Origin: Rikenellaceae bacterium
GTDB taxonomy: Bacteria; Bacteroidota; Bacteroidia; Bacteroidales; Rikenellaceae
DNA: 64,000 bases
Assembly: GCA_015060165.1 (NCBI GenBank)
Contig: SUZC01000004.1
Span: forward strand, 62,001 to 126,000
Direction of reading: 5' to 3'
Shown here piece by piece: positions 1-9,737 of the stretch. A program made the translations under genes and the position numbers. The notes beneath the pieces are model-generated. The model was given only the letters and a program-made list of their open reading frames with translations. It had not been told where the DNA came from and searched no databases. Numbering within the stretch: position 1 is the first letter of the stretch; the number at the start of each line of letters is the position of its first letter.

Positions 1-147
1 CTTCCTTGGGTGGGCGAAGTGATTATCGTACTACTCGGACTAATGCGCTCGAATGTCTACATCACCACTTTGACAATGTTTATAGGCAAATTCATACGCT
101 ACCTACTCATAATCCTTGCTCTACAAGGGGTAAATTCTCTTTTTTAA
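1..147 (+). CDS. C-terminal fragment of a DedA/YqaA-type membrane protein (5' end outside window)
   Basis: Frame 1 reads LPWVGEVIIVLLGLMRSNVYITTLTMFIGKFIRYLLIILALQGVNSLF* with TAA at 145-147; the 'LPWVGE..vl.GLMR....F.....GKF.RY' pattern resembles the YqaA/DedA C-terminus. Not in the ORF track because the start is missing. Confidence 0.6.
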   Translation, partial: LPWVGEVIIVLLGLMRSNVYITTLTMFIGKFIRYLLIILALQGVNSLF

Positions 148-315
148 CTTCCACACAACAACAATCATCGGGCAAATCATCCCGACGACTGCTATCATTA
201 TAATAATAGGTATAGATAATTTTACCCTCGCGAAACAACATTTTGCTTTTCACAATTTATTTTTGGTTCAAAGTTTGAATGAGTGTCTGCTGAATTAACA
301 GGCAATCTTCATACT

Positions 316-885
316 ATGAAAAAAATTCTACTTTTAGCGCTGGCAATGTCAGCATTTATCGGAAAAGTCGATGCACAGAGTGTAGGACTGAAGAGCAACC
401 TTCTCTACTCGGCATCGTTATCGCCCAATTTGGGTGTAGAAATTGGTTTGGGGTCACAGACAACCCTCGACATCTCAGCAGGATTCAACCCCTTTACATT
501 CTCAAAAGGCCGACAATGGAAGCACTGGCTTGTGCAGCCAGAATTCCGTTATTGGACCTGCGAACGTTTCAATGGCCATTTTGTTGCTGCACATCTTGTA
601 GGAGGCGGATTTAATGTCGGCAACGTCGATTTCTTCCCCTTCTCGATGTGGGACTCGCTCGAAAACTATCGCTACAAAGGCCACGCACTTGGAGCTGGCT
701 TGGGTTATGGCTATGCATGGATGCTGGGCAAACACTGGAATCTCGAAGCCGAAATTGGTCTCGGATATGCCCACGCCTGGTATGATCAATATGAGTGTCG
801 TGATTGCAGCGACAAGATTGGATCTGGCGGCAAAAACTATTGGGGCATAACCAAATTATCTATCTCATTTGTATATCTATTTTAA
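316..885 (+). CDS. DUF3575 domain-containing outer-membrane-like protein
   Basis: ORF with signal peptide (MKKILLLALAMSAFIGKVDAQ) and 'VGLKSNLLYSASLSPNLGVEIGL' typical of DUF3575; internal ATG at 316 preferred. Confidence 0.8.
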   Translation: MKKILLLALAMSAFIGKVDAQSVGLKSNLLYSASLSPNLGVEIGLGSQTTLDISAGFNPFTFSKGRQWKHWLVQPEFRYWTCERFNGHFVAAHLVGGGFNVGNVDFFPFSMWDSLENYRYKGHALGAGLGYGYAWMLGKHWNLEAEIGLGYAHAWYDQYECRDCSDKIGSGGKNYWGITKLSISFVYLF

Positions 886-896
886 TAATTGAGACT

Positions 897-2372
897 ATGA
901 AACACATTGTAAAGCATCTGCTTATAGTATGTATAGCGACTCTGGGAATAACCTCGGCCATAGCCCAGACAGTCACTACCAACAACATAACAATAAAAGA
1001 TATCGACATATCACAATCGGGCAATCGTGTATATGTATATATGGCAATCGATTTGAGCAATGCTCACATCAAATCCAATAAATCATTACGCATAACCCCA
1101 ATCATTGCCGATGGCAATCAGATGATTCAACTTCCTGCTGTAATGATCGACGGACGACGTCGCCACATGGTGCACCAACGTGGCGAAATCACACCCGACG
1201 AGTCTAACAATATTTTCGTTCGTCGAAAAAATCGCACAACACAAGAGGTCGACTACGAAGCTGATGTAGCCTACGAGGCATGGATGGATAATTCTGAATT
1301 AATCATTCGTGAGGAGTGGTGTAGTTGCCACGATGCACCTTATGCTGAGGAGCTTATCGCTGTAGCCCAGATGCCTAACTCGTCAACATCTGCAACTACA
1401 ACAGAAAACAATCTCGCAAGTGCATCACCAACCACCGCAAGTCCAACCCCCAAAATGGCATACGCCATACCGCAGGCTGGTTCACCCTCGGCCACGACTC
1501 ACAATGCCGAGATATTCTTCCCGATTAATAAAAGTATGCTCAACACGACCTACATGAGCAATAATCAAGAGATTGACACTTTACGACAATTGATAGCCGG
1601 TAGCAGCGAAATCACCGGAATTAAACTCATTGGATACGCCTCACCAGAAGGTCCATATCAATTCAACGAGAATCTGGCAGCACATAGAGCAAACGCCGTA
1701 AAGGATTATATGACAAAAAACAATATCGCAGGTTCTGTACCTATCACAACCGAGTCGGCTCCAATCGATTGGCAAGCATTGAAACAGAAGCTCACCAATA
1801 GTCGCATAAGCAATTATCTAAAAATCATCGCCATAATCGATGACCCTCAGATAAAGCCTGCCGACAAAAATAGTGCGATACGACGTCAATATCCGGTTGA
1901 GTATAAATTTATGTTCCGCACGTGGTATCCCAAATTGCGTAAGACCGATATCGACATCACACACAAACCAAAGCAGTTGGATATTGCAGCCGCCAAGCAA
2001 CAACTCCAAGTTGACCCATCACAGTTATCGCTGGGCGATATATATATGATTGCCCTCACATACGAGCAGGGTAGCAAAGAGTGGAACGATATTATTCTGC
2101 TTGCCGTACAGACCTATCCAAATGTAGCCGAAGCACGTGTAAACGCCGCCAACGTGGCGATGGCCAACGGAAACTACACACAAGCTGCTGCATACTTGCA
2201 AGGGCTGCCATCGAATATGCCTGAGGCGATGAACTCGCGAGGAATATTAGCTATGTCGAAGGGCGATTATCAACAAGCCCTTACACTATTTGAGGCGGCT
2301 CAAAAAGCTGGAGTTAGCGAAGCCACTTACAACATTTCACTTGTAAAAGAGCTTATGTCGCTGAAAAGTTGA
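897..2372 (+). CDS. DUF3868 / OmpA-like domain protein with C-terminal TPR-like region
   Basis: ATG at 897 followed by signal peptide (MKHIVKHLLIVCIATLGITSAIAQ); DUF3868-like N-terminus, OmpA-like 'IKLIGYASPEGPYQFNENLAAHRANAVKDYM', TPR-like C-terminus. Confidence 0.75.
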   Translation: MKHIVKHLLIVCIATLGITSAIAQTVTTNNITIKDIDISQSGNRVYVYMAIDLSNAHIKSNKSLRITPIIADGNQMIQLPAVMIDGRRRHMVHQRGEITPDESNNIFVRRKNRTTQEVDYEADVAYEAWMDNSELIIREEWCSCHDAPYAEELIAVAQMPNSSTSATTTENNLASASPTTASPTPKMAYAIPQAGSPSATTHNAEIFFPINKSMLNTTYMSNNQEIDTLRQLIAGSSEITGIKLIGYASPEGPYQFNENLAAHRANAVKDYMTKNNIAGSVPITTESAPIDWQALKQKLTNSRISNYLKIIAIIDDPQIKPADKNSAIRRQYPVEYKFMFRTWYPKLRKTDIDITHKPKQLDIAAAKQQLQVDPSQLSLGDIYMIALTYEQGSKEWNDIILLAVQTYPNVAEARVNAANVAMANGNYTQAAAYLQGLPSNMPEAMNSRGILAMSKGDYQQALTLFEAAQKAGVSEATYNISLVKELMSLKS

Positions 2373-2464
2373 CACCGATAGGGTAGCAAACAACCCTTAT
2401 CGACAAATATAATACACCTTGAGAGAGGTTGCATAAACCATCGTGCATCTCTTCTCAAAACAAA

Positions 2465-2493
2465 GAGTGCCAAACCTTCGTGGTTTGGCACTC
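2465..2493. terminator. Bidirectional intrinsic terminator hairpin
   Basis: Perfect 12-bp inverted repeat GAGTGCCAAACC-TTCGT-GGTTTGGCACTC between convergent genes. Confidence 0.75.
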
Positions 2494-2606
2494 GATTTAT
2501 ATCATATTTATACTTCCTGATTCAATCCGCGAAAGGGAAACGACATAAAGCGATGAAGATCAATCACACTTCTCTCATCACCCCCCCCCGCATGCATACA
2601 GAATTG

Positions 2607-4085
2607 CTACTCTCTCACGCAGCGCACCTGCATAGCATTTGCACGATACATCTGCTTCTGAGGCTCGTAGCGATTATTGACAGCGCGAGTTGTATTCAAA
2701 TCGAAGAACATAGATGTCGCCTTAGAGCCATCAATACCCGCGGTCCAATAATAACCAATCCAAGGCATTGGATTATAACCATCATAGTTATTGATATTTG
2801 TCAACACGCCATTCTCAAAGCTACGACGACCCGCACCCGGCATAAATATCTTAGCTCCAGTTGCACGGTCAACCAAATGCCAACCATACATCATCTTCAC
2901 CTCAGAGAGTGATGCCAAGTCCTCCAACTCATCAATATCAAATGCTGTGAATAAATCGCCAGCAGGAAGGCGCCATCCGCGTGGACAGGGATCATTAACA
3001 CCCTTCTGCTCAGAACTCCACAATGAGTTATCGTGTGATGAATATATCCAGTCGTAATCATTAGACTTAGCTCCAAGCACAAACGACATAGGATTAGCTA
3101 CTGCATACTCCATCGTACCTGCACCATCCTCTACGTCATCATATCGCCATCTGAGGAAGTTATCGAGATGATTGTATACATAAGCATCCTCATTGTTCGA
3201 GAAGTTGTAATCCATCGAATATATCATAGGATCTTTTCGTCCCCACTGATAGTACAAACCATACGAACCATAAATAGACTCAGCATCTGTAGAACCATCA
3301 CTATTGAGATATGCGCCCAAATTACGATCCATAAAATCACCAACCGAGGTTGTGATAGCCGACGACTCGATATCAGAACCAGTCAACCACAAATGCCAGC
3401 TCCAAATGATTTTGCCACCATTGCCATATGCGGCCACAACAGCATTTCCACCAGGCATACGAGTGTCAACGACCTCCTTCTCGTCATCCAATATATCTTC
3501 GTGGCCGACAAAGAATGTAAATTCACCCGTCGACTTCTCGTAGCTACTATACTGAACCAACGACTTTGCGCTCTGCCACAATAATTTGACGCTATCGGGA
3601 TTGATACGGGTCTGACTCTCTCCGATGTGGGTTACATCGATTGTGTATCGTGTATCCATTTCTGTAAGAGGATAACAATTCGAGTACTTATCTGTCAGGT
3701 CTACCTGCTTATTAAGCAATGAGAGATATGACGAGGTGTAGACTTTTGTTCCAATTGCGGTATATCCCATCAAACGCAATATTCCATTCTCCTCCACCGA
3801 GTTATCGTCAGCAGTATATGCAGTTGGAGATTTAACTGTAATGGTCCAATTCAACATATCCACATCCACAACAGTCCAGCCCTTAGGCTGCGCTGCCACC
3901 GAAATACTTGTGATATTCTCGGCCTTGAAAGGTATTACAATCTCAGTACCGAAAGAGGCTGTAATTTGGCCTGGCATCTCGAATAGAAAATCATATTTCT
4001 CCTCTGTTTTACAAGATGAAAGCACTGCAACACAAGATGTTACAACCATCATCACAGAAAAAATACTCGTCAAAAATCTTTTCAT
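2607..4085 (-). CDS. FISUMP-type surface lipoprotein
   Basis: Start MKRFLTSIFSVMMVVTSCVAVLSSC (lipobox-like); C-terminal 'PCPRGWRLPAGDLFTAF...YYWTAG...AMQVRCVRE' typical of Fibrobacter succinogenes major paralogous (FISUMP) domains. Confidence 0.7.
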   Translation of the reverse strand: MKRFLTSIFSVMMVVTSCVAVLSSCKTEEKYDFLFEMPGQITASFGTEIVIPFKAENITSISVAAQPKGWTVVDVDMLNWTITVKSPTAYTADDNSVEENGILRLMGYTAIGTKVYTSSYLSLLNKQVDLTDKYSNCYPLTEMDTRYTIDVTHIGESQTRINPDSVKLLWQSAKSLVQYSSYEKSTGEFTFFVGHEDILDDEKEVVDTRMPGGNAVVAAYGNGGKIIWSWHLWLTGSDIESSAITTSVGDFMDRNLGAYLNSDGSTDAESIYGSYGLYYQWGRKDPMIYSMDYNFSNNEDAYVYNHLDNFLRWRYDDVEDGAGTMEYAVANPMSFVLGAKSNDYDWIYSSHDNSLWSSEQKGVNDPCPRGWRLPAGDLFTAFDIDELEDLASLSEVKMMYGWHLVDRATGAKIFMPGAGRRSFENGVLTNINNYDGYNPMPWIGYYWTAGIDGSKATSMFFDLNTTRAVNNRYEPQKQMYRANAMQVRCVRE

Positions 4086-4243
4086 ATATAAAATTTTATC
4101 CTTATTCGTTTGCAAATTATCTGCAAATATACCAAAAACCTGCGACATAGCGCAATGAATTTTTGATAATTTATCCGCAAAATCAATAATTACCATATTG
4201 CAAACGTTTCATAAGCCGATTTATTATATAAATCAACACAAAA

Positions 4244-4278
4244 AAAGTGAGGTTGCACCCAATTGACAACCTCACTTT
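4244..4278 (-). terminator. Intrinsic terminator downstream of floA
   Basis: 12-bp inverted repeat AAAGTGAGGTTG / CAACCTCACTTT followed on the minus strand by a T run. Confidence 0.7.
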
Positions 4279-4306
4279 CATAATATGCATTATAAACTAT
4301 CAGAGC

Positions 4307-5287
4307 TTACTTTTTATCCGTCTTCGAGATGGCATCACGCATCTGAGTATCGGCCATAATGTTTTTCATCTTATAGTAGTCCATTATACCCAAATTACCA
4401 TTGCGGAATGCCTCGGCCATAGCAAGCGGCACCTCAGCCTCTGCCAAAATAACCTTCGCACGAGCATCCTGAGCCTTTGCTCGGTTCTCCTGCTCCAATG
4501 CAACTGCCATCGCACGACGCTCCTCAGCCTTAGCCTGAGCAATATTTTTATCAGCATCCGCCTGATCCATCTGCAATTGCGCACCGATATTCTTACCCAC
4601 ATCAATATCGGCAATATCAATCGAAAGAATCTCAAAAGCAGTACCTGCATCAAGACCCTTCTCCAACACAACGCGTGAAATAGAATCGGGATTCTCCAAC
4701 ACAATCTTATGCGACATTGCCGAGCCGATTGAAGATACAATACCCTCACCGACGCGAGCCAGCACAGTCTCCTCGCCAGCACCACCGACCAACTGTTTGA
4801 TGTTTGCACGCACGGTCACACGCGCCTTAGCAATAAGCTGAATACCATCTTTCGCCACAGCAGCAACAGGTGGGGTATTGATAACCTTGGGATTTACCGA
4901 CATTTGCACCGCCTCAAACACGTCACGACCTGCCAAATCAATAGCTGTTGCCATCTTGAAATCAAGATTGATATTTGCCTTCTGAGCCGACACTAAAGCG
5001 TGCACAACATTCGTAACATTACCGCCAGCCAAATAGTGAGCCTCCAACTCATTGGGGTCCAACTTTAAGCCAGCCTTGGTACCCTCAATCATAGATGACA
5101 CTATCACCGAGGGTGGCACTCTACGCCAACGCATCAAGAATAGCTGTAATAGGCTGATATTCACACCCGACACCAATGCCGAGAACCACAATCCAACTGG
5201 AATAAAGTAGAAAAACAGCCAAATGGCAATAAATCCTAAAATTGCGGCAATTGCAAGAATGCCAATCTGAATCTCTCCCATAATCAT
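4307..5287 (-). CDS. floA: Flotillin-like protein FloA (UPF0365)
   Basis: 326 aa; '[25 protein letters not shown]...[13 protein letters not shown]' and '[18 protein letters not shown]' match the FloA/YqfA family. Confidence 0.93.
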   Translation of the reverse strand: MIMGEIQIGILAIAAILGFIAIWLFFYFIPVGLWFSALVSGVNISLLQLFLMRWRRVPPSVIVSSMIEGTKAGLKLDPNELEAHYLAGGNVTNVVHALVSAQKANINLDFKMATAIDLAGRDVFEAVQMSVNPKVINTPPVAAVAKDGIQLIAKARVTVRANIKQLVGGAGEETVLARVGEGIVSSIGSAMSHKIVLENPDSISRVVLEKGLDAGTAFEILSIDIADIDVGKNIGAQLQMDQADADKNIAQAKAEERRAMAVALEQENRAKAQDARAKVILAEAEVPLAMAEAFRNGNLGIMDYYKMKNIMADTQMRDAISKTDKK

Positions 5288-5341
5288 ATATGTTTTAAAG
5301 TTTTATCTATTTTAATTAAAGTCATGCATCAAGTTGTAGAG

Positions 5342-5815
5342 CTAAATCTTCTTCACTATGACTGTAAAATTCTCAACGCCCACAACCTCAATGTCCGAGC
5401 GCTGATCAACATACGAATCTATCGACTTTGCCTCATACACATTTCCGCCGATACTTACAGTTCCCATAGGCGATAGGCGAGATAACGCCACTCCACGTTG
5501 ACCAACCTCAACCAACGGAGCCGGATCCTTAGTTCCTACACCATCCATCTTATCTTTCAACGCAAAACGTTGCCAAGTTTTAGCACGAAGCGATACTACG
5601 GTAACCAATAACGACAATGCCAAAACTACAAATATCGTCACAATACCACCCCCCAAACCACATTTAGCAAATCCGAAATAGATTGCTGCACCATAGCTTG
5701 CCAATGAGAGCAATGCCCCCAAAATTGTACCTGGAAGAAATACCAACTCAGCCACCAAAAAGAATGCGCCAAGCAACAATAATAATATAATCAACCCCAT
5801 ATCATATATATTCAT
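5342..5815 (-). CDS. NfeD-like membrane protein
   Basis: Multiple TM segments plus C-terminal OB-like 'LVEVGQRGVALSRLSPMGTVSIGGNVYEAKS'; immediately upstream of floA, as in known NfeD-flotillin pairs. Confidence 0.85.
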   Translation of the reverse strand: MNIYDMGLIILLLLLGAFFLVAELVFLPGTILGALLSLASYGAAIYFGFAKCGLGGGIVTIFVVLALSLLVTVVSLRAKTWQRFALKDKMDGVGTKDPAPLVEVGQRGVALSRLSPMGTVSIGGNVYEAKSIDSYVDQRSDIEVVGVENFTVIVKKI

Positions 5816-5833
5816 AGGTTTAACAATCTAATT

Positions 5834-7381
5834 CTACTCTTCCTCTTCCGATTTAGGCTCTGGTTTAATCTCAACAACCTCAACCGAAAGATTCTCGTCG
5901 CATTTACCAATAGCCTGAGCTACTCTATCTGCCAAGCTTCTATTCACAAATGTCCCTAAAACAAACACTCCATCACCAGATTTTGAAATCTGACAATCGG
6001 CAGCCATAGTAGCTATTATATCTCGGACAGTATCATCCAATTCACCACCTTTGATTGTCAAACGATAGGTGATAGCCTCGCCTTCTCCCACTTCAGAAAG
6101 ATTTGTCTTACGACCGTCATACCACTCAACAATCTGCGGGTTACGGAATCCCTTTTTCTTCATAACCTCCAACGCAGCTTCCGCCTCAGCCTTACTATGC
6201 AAACCACCGGCATAATAGCTAAATCGGCCATCTTCAAGTTTCTCAACATACAACGGAGAGGCATTGCGGAATATCGACACAGCCTGCTTATACTTAAACG
6301 TACCAAGTAAAATTCTATAAACTACGCCGTATTCGTAGACAACACAATCGGGAATTGGATTGGTAGAGTTATACGGACTGCGAGCAGAAAACTCGATTGG
6401 CTGATAATCGACAAACGAGCGACGCTCCACATCGACCACTGGCATACGATAATCAATCTGACGCACCATACGCGATGCACTCGACAGAGAATCTATCGAA
6501 GGGGTAAGACTCAGCAACTTGGCCACATACATCTCGTAGTTGAGGACAATAGGTTTTTGCAAGCAATAATCCATCACTGACTCCGACACACAATTATCGA
6601 CCGATAGAAGCTTCTGCTGTCGCGACTCCATCATCATACTCTCGGTAATTTCGAGAATATCCTCACGTGACTCCTTCTCCAAGAAATATGAGTAAACGTA
6701 TGTTTTTTGGTCATAAATCTCGGCCCACAATTTAGCCATACGACGCTCTAAAACCATATTTTCGTCCATCACGCCAGCCATCTGCGAGTACAACTCCTCA
6801 GCCTCAGCTTCGGTTGTAACTAAAAGATATTTATCATACAATGACTTGATTTTAGAGTAGTTCTTCGCATATGTCTGAACATAATCACGCACTGTAGCCT
6901 CTTTACCCTGAGCCGCCATCAACGCTTTAAAATCTTCAGGTTCTATACTCTTTTTGAAATAGGCGTTGTTGAAAATTGAACCAGAGCCTTTTGCACCGTC
7001 GGCGTCACCGATATTACCCATCGACGAGAGCACATGCTGCTGCTCAATAGCGTTTATCTGATCAATGAGTTTCATCTTCTGAGTACGCATATTATAAACC
7101 TGATTCTCGGCATCCGACAGAACTATACGCATTGAGTCGATACGCAACAATGAAAGCGAATCACGCACATCGGAATCGGCTCTCATAGCCACACGAACAT
7201 CGCGAATAACAGCCAACAACGAATCGGTCTTCTGTCGCAATTTATCATCACTCTGCAACAGACTCATATAATTCTTATTGCTCTCCAACCCCGGTACCCT
7301 GGCCACGATATCTTGTGCAGACACCTCGGCCATACCTACAAAAGCAGCAAATAATCCAGTAAAAATAAATCTACATTTCAT
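5834..7381 (-). CDS. SPOR-domain-containing secreted protein
   Basis: Signal peptide (MKCRFIFTGLFAAFVGMAEVSA), coiled-coil region, C-terminal SPOR-like 'YAGGLHSKAEAEAALEVMKKKGFRNPQIVEW'. Confidence 0.7.
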   Translation of the reverse strand: MKCRFIFTGLFAAFVGMAEVSAQDIVARVPGLESNKNYMSLLQSDDKLRQKTDSLLAVIRDVRVAMRADSDVRDSLSLLRIDSMRIVLSDAENQVYNMRTQKMKLIDQINAIEQQHVLSSMGNIGDADGAKGSGSIFNNAYFKKSIEPEDFKALMAAQGKEATVRDYVQTYAKNYSKIKSLYDKYLLVTTEAEAEELYSQMAGVMDENMVLERRMAKLWAEIYDQKTYVYSYFLEKESREDILEITESMMMESRQQKLLSVDNCVSESVMDYCLQKPIVLNYEMYVAKLLSLTPSIDSLSSASRMVRQIDYRMPVVDVERRSFVDYQPIEFSARSPYNSTNPIPDCVVYEYGVVYRILLGTFKYKQAVSIFRNASPLYVEKLEDGRFSYYAGGLHSKAEAEAALEVMKKKGFRNPQIVEWYDGRKTNLSEVGEGEAITYRLTIKGGELDDTVRDIIATMAADCQISKSGDGVFVLGTFVNRSLADRVAQAIGKCDENLSVEVVEIKPEPKSEEEE

Positions 7382-8826
7382 CATCTCCACCATCTAATAA
7401 AAAAGAGTTGAATCAATCCAAATATCTCTAAACGGCCCAACAACATAAGAACCGTCAAATTAAATTTCGTCACAATAGGCATCGCCGAATAGTTATCCAT
7501 CGTTCCCACTTCGCCGAATCCGGGCCCCACATTACTAGCACAAGCCACCGCAGCCGAAAAGCCGGTCATCAAATCGGCTCCAAACATGGTATTCAAGAAC
7601 GTACCGACCAATATCATCATCATAAACGCTACGATATAAACCGATACCGTACCCAACATCTCTGAATCCTGCGACACGCCATCAATTTTGGTGCGGATAA
7701 CGGCAGTAGGGTGTTGTTGTGAACGAATACGATTGCGCAACATCTTAATTGCCAACAACAGACGATCTATTTTAAGACCTCCCGATGTAGAACCTGCACA
7801 AGCGCATACTATCGAACAGAATATCAACACCAATATAGCAAACGACGTCCATGTGTTGCAATCAGCCGTAGCAAAACCCGTTGTCGTTATAAATGATGCC
7901 GTATGGAACAATGCATTCCTTAACGATACAAGTATCGATGGATAAACATCGGCAAACCACAAACTAATCGCTATACAAACCGATGCGCCTATAATAATCG
8001 CAAAGTAGAATCGCGTAATCTCCGAGCGGAAAATATTGTTACGTTTACCCGTAACTGTGGCGTATATCAAACCAAAGTGGATACCAACCAATATCATCAC
8101 TATTGCTAAAATCCACTCTATCAAACCCGAATTAAAATAGGCTATGCTCGCATTCTTTGTGCTGAATCCGCAAGTTGCACACGCCGACATAGCGTGACAT
8201 ATAGCATCAAACCAGCACATTCCGCCCAATTTAAGAGCAATAGCTGTCACAACTGTCAAGCTCACATAAACCGAAAGAACAATCCTTACAACCGTTTGTG
8301 TGCGGTAGTTGAAGTTATCCTTTGCCAACGACGAAAGTTCCACATTCGAAAGCATCATCTTGCTCTTACCGATAGATGGCAGGATAACGAGTGCAAACAT
8401 CACAACTCCAACTCCGCCAATCCAACTTGTTGACATTCGCCAGAATTGCAATCCGCGAGGTAATGCCTCGATATTATTCAAAATTGATGCACCGGTGGTC
8501 GTAAATCCCGATACACTTTCAAACCAAGCATTGATAATCGTAAATTCACCGCCCCACATAAGATAAGGGAATGTTCCAACCATACACGCCACAATCCACG
8601 ATCCGACAACTATACAGAAGCCCTCCTTGGTTGAAATTCTATCTATTCGTGGCACAAAGATTAGCGGAAAACATCCAATGAGCAGGGTAATAAGCGACGA
8701 CATCACAAGTGGCGAATACGACGTATCGACATTGCTGGCGTAGGAGATACCCGCCGACAGCAACATAAATGCAGCCAATACAAGCAGCACTATTCCGATA
8801 TATCTTATCACAACTTGTATACGCAT
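7381..8826 (-). CDS. trkH: TrkH family potassium uptake protein
   Basis: 481 aa polytopic; 'ESVSGFTTTGASIL', 'ACATCGFSTKNAS', 'CAGSTSGGLKIDRLL' are TrkH pore/loop motifs. Confidence 0.93.
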   Translation of the reverse strand: MRIQVVIRYIGIVLLVLAAFMLLSAGISYASNVDTSYSPLVMSSLITLLIGCFPLIFVPRIDRISTKEGFCIVVGSWIVACMVGTFPYLMWGGEFTIINAWFESVSGFTTTGASILNNIEALPRGLQFWRMSTSWIGGVGVVMFALVILPSIGKSKMMLSNVELSSLAKDNFNYRTQTVVRIVLSVYVSLTVVTAIALKLGGMCWFDAICHAMSACATCGFSTKNASIAYFNSGLIEWILAIVMILVGIHFGLIYATVTGKRNNIFRSEITRFYFAIIIGASVCIAISLWFADVYPSILVSLRNALFHTASFITTTGFATADCNTWTSFAILVLIFCSIVCACAGSTSGGLKIDRLLLAIKMLRNRIRSQQHPTAVIRTKIDGVSQDSEMLGTVSVYIVAFMMMILVGTFLNTMFGADLMTGFSAAVACASNVGPGFGEVGTMDNYSAMPIVTKFNLTVLMLLGRLEIFGLIQLFFIRWWR

Positions 8827-8832
8827 ACCTAG

Positions 8833-9633
8833 CTACTTCTGAGTCTTATTGACATTTACCAGATTCTCTATTTTCTCCTTCAACTCCCGCATCTCGTCCT
8901 GACACTCCGTCTTGACATTAAAAGGCAACTTATATCGTAGCCAATCGCCCAAACTGCGGTTCATTGCAATAATGGGGTTGACTGTGTAAATCACGATGAA
9001 ATAGTAGAACATCAAAAGGATGGCAATCATCACCAGAAGCGATATAAAAACTGGCGTCACAGAACGATACGCATTATGGCTCAAACGTTCGGCTCGAGGC
9101 GATAGGGTACTCTGAGCCAACGACATAACACGCATTACGCTATTGCTTGTTGAATTATATACCGGAAGATAGTTCTGATAGTACCAACGGCGGCCATCAA
9201 ACGACAAAGCGCCACCCGACATACTATCCAACATCAAAAGATTCTCAATTGTTCGACTTGCTCGAAGTCTCTCAACCACACCGTTCAACTCACTGGCGAA
9301 TGTCTCCAAAGAATCAAACAATGGGGCAGCCGATGCCGACGTCTCGCGACGAGCCTGCTCAATCTTTGCCGAGAATGCCTCAAAACTCAAACGGCACGAA
9401 TCAGCATAAGTACTATCGCGAAGCACCGCATAATTGACTACTGCTCTGTCGTTAGCTCGTATTGCATCGAGCATACTCTCTGAAAGCTCGATACTTTGAC
9501 GACTACTATTGAGGATAGACTCAATATCCTCACTCATATTGTTTAGCTCAAACAGCGAAACCAATCCCGAAAAAAAGAGTAGCACAACGATACTCAAAAA
9601 ACCTATGGTTACTCTCTTACGAATACCTGTCAT
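8833..9633 (-). CDS. HAMP-containing membrane sensor-like protein with no recognisable output domain
   Basis: N-terminal TM, periplasmic helical 'ELNNMSEDIESILNSSRQSIELSESMLDAIRANDRAVVNY', second TM, then 'VNPIIAMNRSLGDWLRYKLPFNVKTECQDEMRELKEKIENL' (HAMP-like), then stop. Confidence 0.65.
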   Translation of the reverse strand: MTGIRKRVTIGFLSIVVLLFFSGLVSLFELNNMSEDIESILNSSRQSIELSESMLDAIRANDRAVVNYAVLRDSTYADSCRLSFEAFSAKIEQARRETSASAAPLFDSLETFASELNGVVERLRASRTIENLLMLDSMSGGALSFDGRRWYYQNYLPVYNSTSNSVMRVMSLAQSTLSPRAERLSHNAYRSVTPVFISLLVMIAILLMFYYFIVIYTVNPIIAMNRSLGDWLRYKLPFNVKTECQDEMRELKEKIENLVNVNKTQK

Positions 9634-9737
9634 AATTTGTTCTTTTGCCAATAGCATTAATACACAATGCCACTAATTATGCAAATATACAAATATTTTT
9701 CAATTTCCGTACGAGTTTCTGCTCTAAGCAATAGATT

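Noticed and set aside
6-203. 65-aa ORF at the left edge (MGGRSDYRTTRTNALECL...)
   Set aside because: Overlaps, out of frame, the more plausible YqaA/DedA-like C-terminus in frame 1 ending at 147.
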